Notes: generated from the sequence alone by a model not told the origin. A DNA stretch of 64,000 nucleotides from Chitinophagaceae bacterium (GCA_019745155.1 JAIETM010000007.1:1-64000), one strand, 5' to 3'. Positions 1-8,476 are shown, counted from the first letter of the stretch. Translations and numbers: made by a program.

Positions 1-764
1 TGAATCACAGAATCCGGATCAGGTGATACATAATATTTGAGGTAATCATCCAGCTTGGGTTCAAAGAATGGTGTGCGCAGTAAGCGGTCATCGTTGAAGA
101 CTACATCATCCCAGAAATGTTCTTTTACAAATCGATAAGGGTAAATAGAATCTGGTTTACCATTGACAATAGGAATAGGCGGTGCAGTGGGCGTTTGCAT
201 TACTTTAAACAACATGCTCAACATAGATTTTGGCTGTTGCTGCATGATGTTCTTACGATAGACTTGTAATTCATTGCTTACAGCAGTTATCAGCGACTGC
301 AGCTTTGAAGAATCTGCAGCAGTGCGTGATTGTTGTAGTTGCTGTTCCAACGCTTGCAACTGCATACCCTTGTTGGTAGAGAACTGAGAGTATTTTCGAA
401 ATAGATCATTATCAGGCGAGCCGGTGATGATGGCTTTGTCCTTCTGTGCCGTATCTGCCACAATGCTGAACTGTTGGGTTCTGTCCATCAACAATTCAAA
501 TTGTATCACATAGTCGGGAGATACCACAAAATAGATACCGCCTGTGAGTTTGTTCTTGCCTTTAAATACGCCCTGACTATTCGCATTCAGCATACACGAA
601 TCAGCCAGTACACGGGTTTTGCCGTAATAGCTGCCCAGATATACTTTACAGTTCTTCAATGGCTTTAGGGTAATCTGGATATTTCTGCCCGCAGGCGTTT
701 GGGCCATAGCTGTGCCCGCCCATATAAGCAATAGACTCAGTACCAATCTTTTCATACGCATCAT
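1..764 (-). CDS. DUF4369-type secreted protein, probably thioredoxin-family; 3' end outside window
   Basis: The frame is open to the left edge, so only the N-terminal part (about 254 codons) is present. It begins with a cleavable-looking signal peptide (MKRLVLSLLLIWAGTAMAQ). A beta-rich region resembling DUF4369 follows, then a helical, Gln-rich stretch resembling DUF5106-type linkers. In Bacteroidota this arrangement usually precedes a C-terminal TlpA/thioredoxin domain. That domain would lie beyond the window, so the redox role is inference. Three in-frame ATGs (764, 761, 755) are possible starts; the one at 755 gives the cleanest signal peptide. A TAATTTTAA element lies at 772-780, divergent from the rlmD promoter. 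Confidence 0.75.
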   Translation of the reverse strand, partial: MMRMKRLVLSLLLIWAGTAMAQTPAGRNIQITLKPLKNCKVYLGSYYGKTRVLADSCMLNANSQGVFKGKNKLTGGIYFVVSPDYVIQFELLMDRTQQFSIVADTAQKDKAIITGSPDNDLFRKYSQFSTNKGMQLQALEQQLQQSRTAADSSKLQSLITAVSNELQVYRKNIMQQQPKSMLSMLFKVMQTPTAPPIPIVNGKPDSIYPYRFVKEHFWDDVVFNDDRLLRTPFFEPKLDDYLKYYVSPDPDSVI

Positions 765-835
765 TCTGGCGTTAAAATTACAGGATTGGCTTCTTGCTTT
801 TTGTTAATACCCGGCAGATTCGGGGCGGCAAGCCT

Positions 836-844
836 TACTTTTGC
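836..844 (+). promoter_or_regulatory. -7 promoter element TACTTTTGC for rlmD
   Basis: Exact match to the Bacteroidota -7 consensus TAnnTTTG plus C. It ends three bases before the GTG at 848, which places the expected transcription start at or next to the start codon. It also argues against the longer frame that begins at 794. Confidence 0.7.
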
Positions 845-847
845 GCC

Positions 848-2266
848 GTGAGAAAGCAGAAACCGCCCGTTATTCTGGAGAAAGTACTGGTAGAAGATTA
901 TGCCGCAGAAGGTAAATCTTTGGCCAGGGTTGATGGAAAAGTGATTTTTCTGGAACATACTGTTCCGGGAGATATCGTTGATGTGCAATTAGGAAAGAAC
1001 AAAAAAGATTGGGCAGAGGGCCGACCCATTCGCTTTCATCAATATTCGCCCGATAGGGTAAACCCTTTCTGTACACATTTTGGCGTATGTGGTGGCTGCC
1101 AGTGGCAACACTTGCCTTATGCCAAGCAGTTGGCGTATAAGCAACAACAGGTCTTGGATAATCTCACCCGCATTGGTAAAGTAGCTTTACCGGAGATGCC
1201 GCCGATTATTGGGGCTGATGTAACGCAAGGCTATCGCAATAAAATTGAATACACTTTTGCTACGCAACGCTATATTCCTACTGAAGAGTTTCGCAAAATG
1301 AAAGAGGCGGGCACTTTTCCTGAGAGTGATAAAGTAGCCGGCTTTCATGCACGGGGTTTCTTTGATAAAGTGGTGGAAATCGACACTTGCCATTTGCAGG
1401 AAGAACCTACCAACGCCATTCGTAAAGCCATAGTAGCTTTTGCCGAACAACACCATGCACCGTTTTATGATATTCGACAACACCAAGGCTGGTTGCGCAA
1501 TATCATCATTCGCATTGCTACTACCGGTGAGTTGATGGTGAACTTGGTGCTCGGTTACGAACAGCGTTCATTGCGTGAGCAATTGCTCGATCATTTGCTG
1601 CAACTGTTTCCGCAGATTACCACATTACTATACACAATCAACAGTAAGCACAACGATAGTATCCATGATTTGAAACCGGAAGTCTATCATGGTCCCGGTT
1701 ATATCATTGAACAGCTGGAAGATTTTCGTTTCAAGATCAGTCCCAAGTCTTTCTTCCAAACCAATACCCGTCAGGCTGAAAAACTCTATCAGGTTACCAG
1801 AGAATTTGCAGCCCTAACCGGTAAGGAAGTGTTGTACGATTTGTATTGCGGTACAGGTAGTATTAGTATTTTCTGCAGCAAGGGCGCTGCAAAGATTGTT
1901 GGGGTAGAACTGATTGCCGATGCAATAGAAGATGCCAAACTCAATGCAGCATTCAACGGCATTCAGCACTCTTATTTCACGGCTGGTGATGTGATCAATA
2001 TTTGTGATAATGCATTTTTTGCCACACACGGTAAACCGGATGTATTGATTACCGATCCGCCAAGAGCCGGTATGCATGAAAAACTCGTCAACAAATTGCT
2101 AGAGATCAGCGCACCTACAGTTGTGTATGTGAGCTGTAATCCTGCAACACAGGCTAGAGACTTGGCTTTGTTGGATGAAAAATACGCTGTCACTAAAATG
2201 CAGCCGGTGGACATGTTTCCGCATACCCACCACATTGAGAATGTTGTACAATTGAAATTGCGCTAA
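848..2266 (+). CDS. rlmD: 23S rRNA (uracil-5-)-methyltransferase RlmD/RumA-like
   Basis: This 472-residue protein is a class I SAM-dependent tRNA/rRNA m5U methyltransferase. An N-terminal TRAM domain (about 1-65) is followed by the [4Fe-4S] ligand pattern C75-x5-C81-x2-C84; a fourth Cys in IDTCHL is a candidate ligand. The SAM-binding motif DLYCGTGS lies near 330, DPPRAG near 402 and the catalytic Cys in SCNP near 428. The family methylates U1939 (or U747) of 23S rRNA; which uridine is modified here cannot be read from sequence. I chose GTG at 848, not the upstream frame from 794, because the promoter element lies inside the longer version. The next gene starts 5 bp downstream. Confidence 0.9.
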   Translation: MRKQKPPVILEKVLVEDYAAEGKSLARVDGKVIFLEHTVPGDIVDVQLGKNKKDWAEGRPIRFHQYSPDRVNPFCTHFGVCGGCQWQHLPYAKQLAYKQQQVLDNLTRIGKVALPEMPPIIGADVTQGYRNKIEYTFATQRYIPTEEFRKMKEAGTFPESDKVAGFHARGFFDKVVEIDTCHLQEEPTNAIRKAIVAFAEQHHAPFYDIRQHQGWLRNIIIRIATTGELMVNLVLGYEQRSLREQLLDHLLQLFPQITTLLYTINSKHNDSIHDLKPEVYHGPGYIIEQLEDFRFKISPKSFFQTNTRQAEKLYQVTREFAALTGKEVLYDLYCGTGSISIFCSKGAAKIVGVELIADAIEDAKLNAAFNGIQHSYFTAGDVINICDNAFFATHGKPDVLITDPPRAGMHEKLVNKLLEISAPTVVYVSCNPATQARDLALLDEKYAVTKMQPVDMFPHTHHIENVVQLKLR

Positions 2267-2271
2267 TTACC

Positions 2272-3108
2272 ATGACTGAATTTAGACCCACGCGATTTGA
2301 AATATTACCACTCATCGTCAAGAACCTGCTCATCATTAACGGGCTGATGTTTCTGGCGCAGATGACATTTAGCGGGCCAACAGCTAGTTTCTCTTTCGAA
2401 GACAATCTGGCGCTACATGCTTGGCAGAGTGAACTGTTTCGCCCATGGCAATTGATCACCCACATGTTTTTGCACGGCGATTTCGGTCACATCTTCGGAA
2501 ACATGTTTGCGCTCTGGATGTTTGGTTCTATTCTGGAAAACCTTTGGGGCCCCAAGCGTTTCCTCACGTTCTACCTGGTCTGCGGTTTGGGTGCAGCATT
2601 TATTCATTTGTTGTTCTTGAACTATGAATTCGCAGAACTGGCCAGAGATTATCAATATGTTTTCAATAAGCAGGATGCAGGTAATCAGGCCTTGGTGAAT
2701 GCCATGATTGATTTCATCAATAAATACCATGTGGGCTTCCCTGCACAGTCGCTGGAGTTTATCAGAGAAAATCCGCAGGACAATCAATCTGTTGACCTGC
2801 TTTTCCAGAGTATTACCAAAGCATATAAATCAGCAGTCAACAATGCAACCATCGGCGCCAGCGGTGCTGTATTTGGTGTATTGGCCGCATTTATTTATCT
2901 CTTCCCCAACACCTATATCTATTTGTACTTTTTGGTGCCCATCAAGGCCAAATGGTTGGGATTATTGTATTTCGGGTATGAAGTGCTGTTTGCCTTACGC
3001 AACTCAGCCGGTGATAATGTGGCCCGTTGGGCGCATATTGGTGGAGCAATCGTAGGCTTCCTCATCGTACTCACTTGGAACAAAAAGAATAAAAAAACGT
3101 TTTACTAA
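2272..3108 (+). CDS. Rhomboid family intramembrane serine protease
   Basis: This polytopic membrane protein of 278 residues has the complete rhomboid dyad. The nucleophile is S197 in GASGAVFG and the base is H255 in AHIGGAIVGF. The early HMFLHGDFGHIFGNMF segment is the conserved HxxxN-containing membrane helix. About 75 mostly hydrophilic residues lie between the third hydrophobic segment and the GxSG helix, an insertion relative to minimal six-helix rhomboids. It is predicted to cleave membrane-anchored substrates within the bilayer; the substrate is unknown. It starts 5 bp after rlmD and is followed 10 bp later by a second rhomboid, so the three genes probably share a transcript. Confidence 0.9.
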   Translation: MTEFRPTRFEILPLIVKNLLIINGLMFLAQMTFSGPTASFSFEDNLALHAWQSELFRPWQLITHMFLHGDFGHIFGNMFALWMFGSILENLWGPKRFLTFYLVCGLGAAFIHLLFLNYEFAELARDYQYVFNKQDAGNQALVNAMIDFINKYHVGFPAQSLEFIRENPQDNQSVDLLFQSITKAYKSAVNNATIGASGAVFGVLAAFIYLFPNTYIYLYFLVPIKAKWLGLLYFGYEVLFALRNSAGDNVARWAHIGGAIVGFLIVLTWNKKNKKTFY

Positions 3109-3118
3109 AAAAACAGCC

Positions 3119-4057
3119 GTGCAAACAAGTGCTTATTCAAGATCGGGCAGACAATTATTGCTAGGGCAGGATAATAATGGCCTTGTGTTGCTTTTTGCCA
3201 TCAATGGCATCATGTTCATCCTGCTGAACTTTCTGAAGATTACCTATTTTCTTTCCTACGATGATAATGCAACTGCTGAGTTATTCTTCAGAAAGCAGAT
3301 ACTGAATTGGTTTGTGTTGCCTTCTGATCCGGATATGTTTTTTACCAGACCCTGGACATTGCTGACATATATGTTCACGCATATGCAGATCTGGGCCTTC
3401 CTCTCCAATATGCTCTGGCTCTGGGCTTTTGGCTATATCCTGCAAGATCTTTCAGGAAACAATAAGCTGATTCCAGTTTATCTATATGGTGGGTTTATTG
3501 GCGGTTTGGTTTTCTTATTGAGTGTAAACTTGGTTCCTGCTTTTCAGCGCAACCTCGAGTTTATGCCCAATCTCATGGGTGCCGGTGCTGCAGTAATGGC
3601 CATCGCTGTTGCAACTACGACATTGACACCTGACTATAGAATCTTCCCTTTACTGAATGGCGGTATTCCTTTGTGGGTGTTGACACTGATTTTTGTTGCA
3701 ATCGACTTTGCATTTATCGCCAGTGCCAACGGAGGTATTGCTTTGGCACACTTAACAGGTGCAGTGATAGGCTTTATCTACATTCATCAATTGCGCAAAG
3801 GCAGAGACCTTGGTGCGTGGATGACGAGCTTTGTGCATTGGGTAGACGATTTATTCAATCCAGAGAAAAAGCATCATGCCGATAAGCGTAAAGATCAATT
3901 ATATTATCGTTCTACTAAGAAGCCATATACCAAAACCCCTTTGCTCACACAGCAAAAATTGGATGCTATTCTGGATAAGATCAATCAGCATGGCTATGAA
4001 ATGCTCACCGAAGAAGAGAAAGCTTTTTTGAAAAGAGCATCTGAAGAAGAGCTATAA
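3119..4057 (+). CDS. Rhomboid-family protein lacking the catalytic serine (predicted inactive)
   Basis: This 312-residue protein has a rhomboid-like set of hydrophobic helices and a charged C-terminal tail of about 75 residues. The nucleophile motif reads GAGAAVMA, so the GxSG serine is Gly (G156). The general base is retained as H211 in LAHLTGAVIGF. With Gly at that position, serine proteolysis is not expected, so it resembles an iRhom-type pseudoprotease. It may partner or regulate the active rhomboid immediately upstream; that pairing is inference. The start is GTG at 3119, 10 bp after the preceding gene. No other in-frame start near it preserves the first helix as well. Confidence 0.8.
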   Translation: MQTSAYSRSGRQLLLGQDNNGLVLLFAINGIMFILLNFLKITYFLSYDDNATAELFFRKQILNWFVLPSDPDMFFTRPWTLLTYMFTHMQIWAFLSNMLWLWAFGYILQDLSGNNKLIPVYLYGGFIGGLVFLLSVNLVPAFQRNLEFMPNLMGAGAAVMAIAVATTTLTPDYRIFPLLNGGIPLWVLTLIFVAIDFAFIASANGGIALAHLTGAVIGFIYIHQLRKGRDLGAWMTSFVHWVDDLFNPEKKHHADKRKDQLYYRSTKKPYTKTPLLTQQKLDAILDKINQHGYEMLTEEEKAFLKRASEEEL

Positions 4058-4074
4058 GAATACGGCTGATTTAG

Positions 4075-4083
4075 TACTTTTAG
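4075..4083 (+). promoter_or_regulatory. -7 promoter element TACTTTTAG
   Basis: Matches TAnnTTT with A instead of G. It ends three bases before the ATG at 4087, the same geometry as at rlmD, SCO1 and pheS. A very short or absent 5' leader is predicted. Confidence 0.5.
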
Positions 4084-4086
4084 TGC

Positions 4087-5205
4087 ATGGCAACCAAGGC
4101 TTCGGGCTTTAAATATTATTTCAGGCTTTTCTTTCTGATCATCAATTTAGTTGTAGCGCTTTTTTTTGCACTAGGCTGTTTCTCTCCGCTGTTGAATCCG
4201 GTTGATTTTTGGCCATCAGGTTTTGTGTCGCTCTTGATGCCTTACCTAATCATTACGTTGTTGTTCTTTGTGTTGTTCTGGCTCATCATGCGCCCAATTA
4301 TTGCCATTTTTCCTGTAGTGGTTTTATTGGCGGGTTATCAGCAGGTTTCATCCATTTTTGCTTTTCAATATACTGAGCGATTTCAGATAGCAAAAGCAAC
4401 CGGTGCTATCCGTGTCATTACTTGGAATATTCATGGATTTAATGGATTGAGTGGTACCAAATCAACATTGCGCCTGATTCGCGAAGAAATATTCAAGACT
4501 ATCGATGAGTCTGGTGCTGATGTAATCTGTCTGCAAGAATTCAACCATAGTACTAAGATGGAAGTGCGTTCAGACAATATTGGTTTGTTTCAAAAAGCAT
4601 TTCCATATTATTACTTTTCGCACGACTATGCTTTCAGCGATCATTACCAAGCTGGAACCATACTTTTCTCCAAGCTGCCCATTGTTGATACGGGTAAGAT
4701 TCGTTACGCCAACGGAGAGCACCTGATCTGGGCTGATGTGGTAAAAGACAAAGACACCATTCGTGTGTATACTACCCACTTGCAATCTTTCAATTTTGGT
4801 ATGGAAGATTATGCAAACATGTACGATTTAAAAGAGGGCGAAGCCAATCCGCTTAGCTCATCACGTCCTATCCTGCGCAAAATGCGCGAAGCTTTCCGTT
4901 ACCGAGGCACGCAAGCAGATATGATTGCACAAGCTTTAGCACAAAATCAGCTGCCTTCCTTTATTTGCGGCGACTTTAACGATGTGCCCGGATCTTACAC
5001 GTATTTCCGTGTTAAGGGAGATAGGCAGGATGTGTTTCTTAAAAAGGATTTTGGCATCGGCAGAACCTATAATTCTTTGGCGCCAACCCTGCGTATCGAC
5101 TATATCCTGCCCGATCAGCAGCTGGAAGTACTGCAATGTGATCTGGTAGATGAAGGCCTCAGCGATCACCAGATGCTGATTGCCGATCTGCGTGTGCGAA
5201 AATGA
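4087..5205 (+). CDS. Membrane-anchored endonuclease/exonuclease/phosphatase-family protein
   Basis: About 100 N-terminal residues hold three hydrophobic helices. An EEP-fold domain follows, recognisable by VITWNIHGFNG, DVICLQEF (metal-binding Glu), FICGDFNDVPGS and the terminal LSDHQMLIADL with the catalytic His. The 372-residue length fits Bacteroidota EEP proteins with an N-terminal membrane anchor. The family hydrolyses phosphodiester or phosphomonoester bonds with Mg2+, but the substrate (nucleic acid, phospholipid or inositol phosphate) cannot be deduced. The catalytic domain probably faces the periplasm. It follows the two rhomboids and has its own -7 element three bases before ATG. Confidence 0.8.
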   Translation: MATKASGFKYYFRLFFLIINLVVALFFALGCFSPLLNPVDFWPSGFVSLLMPYLIITLLFFVLFWLIMRPIIAIFPVVVLLAGYQQVSSIFAFQYTERFQIAKATGAIRVITWNIHGFNGLSGTKSTLRLIREEIFKTIDESGADVICLQEFNHSTKMEVRSDNIGLFQKAFPYYYFSHDYAFSDHYQAGTILFSKLPIVDTGKIRYANGEHLIWADVVKDKDTIRVYTTHLQSFNFGMEDYANMYDLKEGEANPLSSSRPILRKMREAFRYRGTQADMIAQALAQNQLPSFICGDFNDVPGSYTYFRVKGDRQDVFLKKDFGIGRTYNSLAPTLRIDYILPDQQLEVLQCDLVDEGLSDHQMLIADLRVRK

Positions 5206-5207
5206 TG

Positions 5208-5216
5208 TAATTTCGA
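5208..5216 (+). promoter_or_regulatory. Candidate -7 element TAATTTCGA for the cysS leader
   Basis: One mismatch to TAnnTTTG (TTCG). It begins three bases after the stop of the preceding gene and ends six bases before the leader-peptide ATG at 5223. The predicted transcript therefore has only a few untranslated bases before the small ORF. Confidence 0.45.
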
Positions 5217-5222
5217 GCCTCG

Positions 5223-5264
5223 ATGCCAATACAGTTGTCCATAGTTCGTTGTTGTTGTTGCTGA
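5223..5264 (+). CDS. Putative polycysteine leader peptide upstream of cysS
   Basis: A 13-codon ORF encodes MPIQLSIVRCCCC and then TGA. Its last four sense codons are TGT TGT TGT TGC. It lies 52 bp upstream of the cysteinyl-tRNA synthetase start and just after a plausible -7 element. By analogy with amino-acid attenuation leaders, ribosome stalling at the Cys codons when charged tRNA-Cys is scarce could increase cysS expression. Complementary segments support an RNA switch: AATACAG (5228-5234) with CTGTATT (5278-5284), and GTTGC (5257-5261) with GCAAC (5270-5274). There is no U-tract terminator, so control at the cysS start is more likely than classical termination. The Cys run lies in a (GTT)n stretch, so chance is possible. 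Confidence 0.5.
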   Translation: MPIQLSIVRCCCC

Positions 5265-5316
5265 TTCCCGCAACCCGCTGTATTATTCTATTGCATCAAC
5301 GTTCAATTAGTACATC

Positions 5317-6822
5317 ATGTCATTAAAAGTCTATAATTCACTTACCCGTCAGAAAGAAGTATTTACGCCAATCATCGAAGGCCATGTGGGCATGTATGTC
5401 TGCGGTCCAACAGTAAGTGGCGAAAGTCACCTTGGTCATGCACGTCCCTTTATCACATTCGATGTGGTGTATCGTTACCTCATGCACCTTGGTTACAAAG
5501 TGCGTTACGTGCGAAATATTACGGATGCTGGTCACTTTGAAGAAGAAGGTCGCGAGGCAGAAGATAAGATTAGCAAAAAGGCAGCAGTAGAAAGATTAGA
5601 ACCGATGGAGCTGGTGCAGAAATACACCAATCTCTATCATTGGGCTATGGCACAGTTCAATAACCTGCCACCAAGCATCGAGCCAACTGCAACAGGACAT
5701 ATAGTAGAGCAGATTGAGATGATCAAAAAGATCATCGAAGATGGTTATGCATATGAAGCAAATGGCTCTGTGTATTTCGATGTAGAGAAATATCACCGCG
5801 ATTACAGCGCCAAGGGTATGCCTTATGGTATGCTCAGTGGTCGTAATCTAGATGAGCAATTGGATACCACGCGTGAATTGGATAATCAGGAAGAGAAGCG
5901 TAATAAAAGCGATTTTGCCTTATGGAAAAATGCGCCGCCAGAACACATCATGCGTTGGGCTAGCCCTTGGGGCGAAGGTTTCCCCGGCTGGCATATTGAG
6001 TGCTCTGCGATGAGTACAAAATATTTGGGTGAAGAATTTGATATCCATGGCGGTGGTATGGATTTACAGTTTCCACACCATGAATGTGAGATTGCACAAA
6101 GTACGGTGTGCAACCACAAAACGCCTGCTCGCTATTGGTTACACAATAACATGATTACCATCAACGGTAAGAAGATGGGTAAGAGTTATAACAATGTGAT
6201 CAAGCTGAGTGAGCTGTTTGCAGGCACACACCCAATATTAGAACAGCCTTATCATCCAATGACGATTCGCTTCTTTATTCTGCAGTCGCATTACAGAAGT
6301 ACATTGGACTTTAGTAATGAAGCATTACAATCTGCAGAAAAAGGGATGAAGCGTTTGTGGGAAGCGTATGAGAACCTGCAGAAGTTGAGTACGGATAATG
6401 CTAGTGCAGCCGATACGGCACTGGATCAGAAAGTACAGCAATTACTCGCTGAGTTATACGAGTTCATGAATGATGACTTGAATACAGCGAAAGTATTGGC
6501 GAACTTGTTTGAGCTGGCACCGATTATCAATAGCATTCGTCACGGACAAACAGCAGCCAATGCTGTAGCGGGAAGTACGATTGCCAAAATGCAGCAATAC
6601 TTTCACCTGTTTCTGGAAGAGATTTTCGGATTAAAAGCAGAACAGGCGAATGACGACAATAAGCTGGGTGGTGTATTACAACTGCTGATTGATATTCGCA
6701 AAGATGCCAAGAGTAGAAAAGATTATGTGACCAGTGATAAAATCCGAAATGAATTAGCAACTTTGGGTATACAACTCAAAGATGAGAAAGACGGAAGTGT
6801 GAGTTGGAGTATTAACAATTAA
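5317..6822 (+). CDS. cysS: Cysteinyl-tRNA synthetase
   Basis: This class I aminoacyl-tRNA synthetase of 501 residues charges tRNA-Cys in the cytoplasm. Signature features are the N-terminal [18 protein letters not shown], which holds the zinc-ligand Cys and the HxGH-type ATP motif. WHIECSAMS and [18 protein letters not shown] carry further zinc ligands. [10 protein letters not shown] is the KMSKS-type loop. The DALR-like helical C-terminus is complete. The length is somewhat above the E. coli enzyme (461). It is preceded by a possible cysteine-responsive leader ORF and followed after 10 bp by a YHS lipoprotein gene that may be cotranscribed up to the terminator at 7156. Confidence 0.96.
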   Translation: MSLKVYNSLTRQKEVFTPIIEGHVGMYVCGPTVSGESHLGHARPFITFDVVYRYLMHLGYKVRYVRNITDAGHFEEEGREAEDKISKKAAVERLEPMELVQKYTNLYHWAMAQFNNLPPSIEPTATGHIVEQIEMIKKIIEDGYAYEANGSVYFDVEKYHRDYSAKGMPYGMLSGRNLDEQLDTTRELDNQEEKRNKSDFALWKNAPPEHIMRWASPWGEGFPGWHIECSAMSTKYLGEEFDIHGGGMDLQFPHHECEIAQSTVCNHKTPARYWLHNNMITINGKKMGKSYNNVIKLSELFAGTHPILEQPYHPMTIRFFILQSHYRSTLDFSNEALQSAEKGMKRLWEAYENLQKLSTDNASAADTALDQKVQQLLAELYEFMNDDLNTAKVLANLFELAPIINSIRHGQTAANAVAGSTIAKMQQYFHLFLEEIFGLKAEQANDDNKLGGVLQLLIDIRKDAKSRKDYVTSDKIRNELATLGIQLKDEKDGSVSWSINN

Positions 6823-6832
6823 AATTATTTAC

Positions 6833-7147
6833 ATGAAAAAGATCAGTGTGCTTTGTTTATTGGCTTTAGCCGTGGCCTGTAAGAACGGAGAGAAAACAGA
6901 ATCTACAGAAGCCATGACGCCGGCTACTACAGATAGTGCTGCTGCTGAAACTGCGCGCTTTACACCGGCAATGGTGTACAATAAGAAAGATCCTTCTTGT
7001 GGTATGCCTGTTACAGCAGGTATCAACGATACTGCTCATTATAAGGATAAAGTATATGGTTTCTGTGCAGAGGGTTGCAAGCAGGATTTCCTCGCACATG
7101 CAGATGAGATGGTTGCACAAATTGAAAAAGAGAATAAAGAACAATAA
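6833..7147 (+). CDS. YHS-domain lipoprotein, probable metal-binding
   Basis: This 104-residue protein starts with a lipoprotein signal peptide (lipobox LAVAC, Cys at residue 16). A Thr/Ala-rich linker follows, then a YHS-like domain. The domain includes DPSCGMPV near the middle and YGFCAEGCKQDF near the end. Its three Cys residues form the C...CxxxC arrangement typical of YHS domains, which are linked to copper and other soft metals. It is predicted to sit in the periplasm, attached to a membrane. It lies 10 bp after cysS and upstream of a metal-handling group (MerC-like, SCO1, Fur-family), which supports a metal role but does not prove one. Confidence 0.75.
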   Translation: MKKISVLCLLALAVACKNGEKTESTEAMTPATTDSAAAETARFTPAMVYNKKDPSCGMPVTAGINDTAHYKDKVYGFCAEGCKQDFLAHADEMVAQIEKENKEQ

Positions 7148-7155
7148 CCCATGAG

Positions 7156-7180
7156 GAGGCCTTCGGGCCTCTTTGTTTAT
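7156..7180 (+). terminator. Rho-independent terminator after the cysS-YHS unit
   Basis: Perfect 6-bp stem GAGGCC/GGCCTC closed by a TTCG tetraloop (7156-7171), followed by CTTTGTTTAT. It also shows that the longer reading frame of the next gene (from 7151) is not its true start. Confidence 0.8.
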
Positions 7181-7189
7181 ACATTCAGT

Positions 7190-7978
7190 ATGAAGAAATT
7201 ACTTTTCAGCTTTGCCTTACTGTTATTACTGCAACAGCTTTCTGCTCAAACCATGCAGGCTCAACATACAGCTGCACCCAATAAGCTTTTGCCGGTTTTG
7301 TGGCATCAGCATGCAGCTGAGTATCGTGCGTTGTGTTATCAGGCATTCAATTTGGCGGAATTGCGTCTGGCCTCCATCAAAGTAAAAAAGCATAAGCGTC
7401 CTCTGGCCATCATCACTGATATTGATGAAACTGCTTTGGACAATAGCTATAGTGAAGCGCAATCCATCAAAACCAATGCAGAATACAATCCTGCAAATTG
7501 GAAAAACTGGACCAGCAAAGCTGCCGCAACACCCTTACCCGGTGCTGTTGCTTTTTTCCAGAAAGCCAAGCAAATGGGTTTTCATGTTTTTTATATCTCC
7601 AACAGAGATACATCTGAAGTAAGTGCCACATTGAAGAACCTGCAGACATATCAATTTCCTGATGCAACAGCTGAGCATCTCTTATTCTTGTCAAACGAAT
7701 CATCTAAGGAGACGCGCAGACAAAAAGTGGCTGAACAGTATGATATTGTAATGCTGTTGGGTGATAACCTCAATGATTTTGCTAAGGTATTTGAGAAGAA
7801 AAGTATTGCGGATCGTTTTGCTGAAACCGATGCTGTGCAAGCAGAATGGGGAAAGAAGTTCATTGTGTTACCCAATGCCATTTATGGCGAATGGGAGAAT
7901 GCATTGATTCAATACAAGCGTGGCTTAAACAACGCACAGAAAGATTCTGCTTACAAGGCACAGTTGAAGGGATACTAA
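7190..7978 (+). CDS. 5'-nucleotidase, lipoprotein e(P4)-like acid phosphatase (HAD superfamily)
   Basis: This secreted phosphatase of 262 residues has a Sec signal peptide (MKKLLFSFALLLLLQQLSAQ), not a lipobox, unlike the namesake e(P4). The HAD motif I is DIDETALDN, with both nucleophile and acid/base Asp. The ISNRD segment and the acidic GDNLNDF motif near the C-terminus complete the class C acid phosphatase pattern. Family members dephosphorylate nucleoside monophosphates or NMN in the periplasm to permit uptake. The ATG at 7190 was chosen because the longer frame runs through the terminator hairpin. It converges on the MerC-like gene with a 2-bp gap. Confidence 0.88.
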   Translation: MKKLLFSFALLLLLQQLSAQTMQAQHTAAPNKLLPVLWHQHAAEYRALCYQAFNLAELRLASIKVKKHKRPLAIITDIDETALDNSYSEAQSIKTNAEYNPANWKNWTSKAAATPLPGAVAFFQKAKQMGFHVFYISNRDTSEVSATLKNLQTYQFPDATAEHLLFLSNESSKETRRQKVAEQYDIVMLLGDNLNDFAKVFEKKSIADRFAETDAVQAEWGKKFIVLPNAIYGEWENALIQYKRGLNNAQKDSAYKAQLKGY

Positions 7979-7980
7979 GT

Positions 7981-8373
7981 TTAGTGGTTGCAATCGTCTG
8001 CATGTGCATGATCATGTACCCTGCATGCCTGATAATTGATGTAATGAGCTACCACTATCAACACTACAGCTGGTATCAAAAACCAAAGCTGCCATTGATG
8101 CCAGATTTGCTTGGCAAACAATAAAGCGATACCGGCTACAAACAAGGTAATTGGTAGAAAGCTGTGGTGGTGCTTTTTCCAGCCATGGTATAAAGAATAC
8201 ACGCCTACACCCAATGCCAGGAAAATCATGAAATATTCAAAACGAATATTATCAATGATGTTCATACCGAAAATGGGTAGGCTGCTCATCACCAACGGCA
8301 AAACCGCACAGTGAATAGCACAGGCCAAAGAAGCACTGATACCTAAAGCGTCCCAATTGATTTTAAAACCCAT
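7981..8373 (-). CDS. MerC-domain membrane protein
   Basis: This 130-residue protein has four hydrophobic segments. The first carries ACAIHCAVLPLVM, the CxxHC-type pair characteristic of MerC-like proteins. The C-terminus is His/Asp-rich (VHDHAHADDCNH), suggesting metal binding. MerC transports mercury in mercury-resistance operons; chromosomal Bacteroidota members often sit near Fur/Zur regulators and are thought to handle zinc or other soft metals, so the metal here is inference. ATG at 8373 was preferred over the 8574 frame because a perfect TATATTTGC element lies just upstream. It is divergent from the SCO1 gene, with 103 bp between the starts. Confidence 0.75.
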   Translation of the reverse strand: MGFKINWDALGISASLACAIHCAVLPLVMSSLPIFGMNIIDNIRFEYFMIFLALGVGVYSLYHGWKKHHHSFLPITLFVAGIALLFAKQIWHQWQLWFLIPAVVLIVVAHYINYQACRVHDHAHADDCNH

Positions 8374-8381
8374 AGTGGACC

Positions 8382-8390
8382 GCAAATATA
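8382..8390 (-). promoter_or_regulatory. -7 element TATATTTGC for the MerC-domain gene
   Basis: Perfect TAnnTTTGC on the minus strand, ending eight bases before the ATG at 8373. It supports the shorter start of the MerC-like gene. Confidence 0.65.
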
Positions 8391-8464
8391 CACTATTTCG
8401 CAACTTTGTTGCAAAAAAATTGTAATTCACTTGAACAGGCTCACTGCTCGCCGCATTTGAGCAG

Positions 8465-8473
8465 TACATTTGC
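8465..8473 (+). promoter_or_regulatory. -7 element TACATTTGC for the SCO1-family gene
   Basis: Perfect TAnnTTTGC that ends exactly three bases before the ATG at 8477. A leaderless transcript is predicted. Confidence 0.65.
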
Positions 8474-8476
8474 ACC

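Noticed and set aside
794-847. Extended N-terminus of rlmD from 794
   Set aside because: A perfect promoter element (836-844) lies inside it and the TRAM domain begins only after GTG 848.
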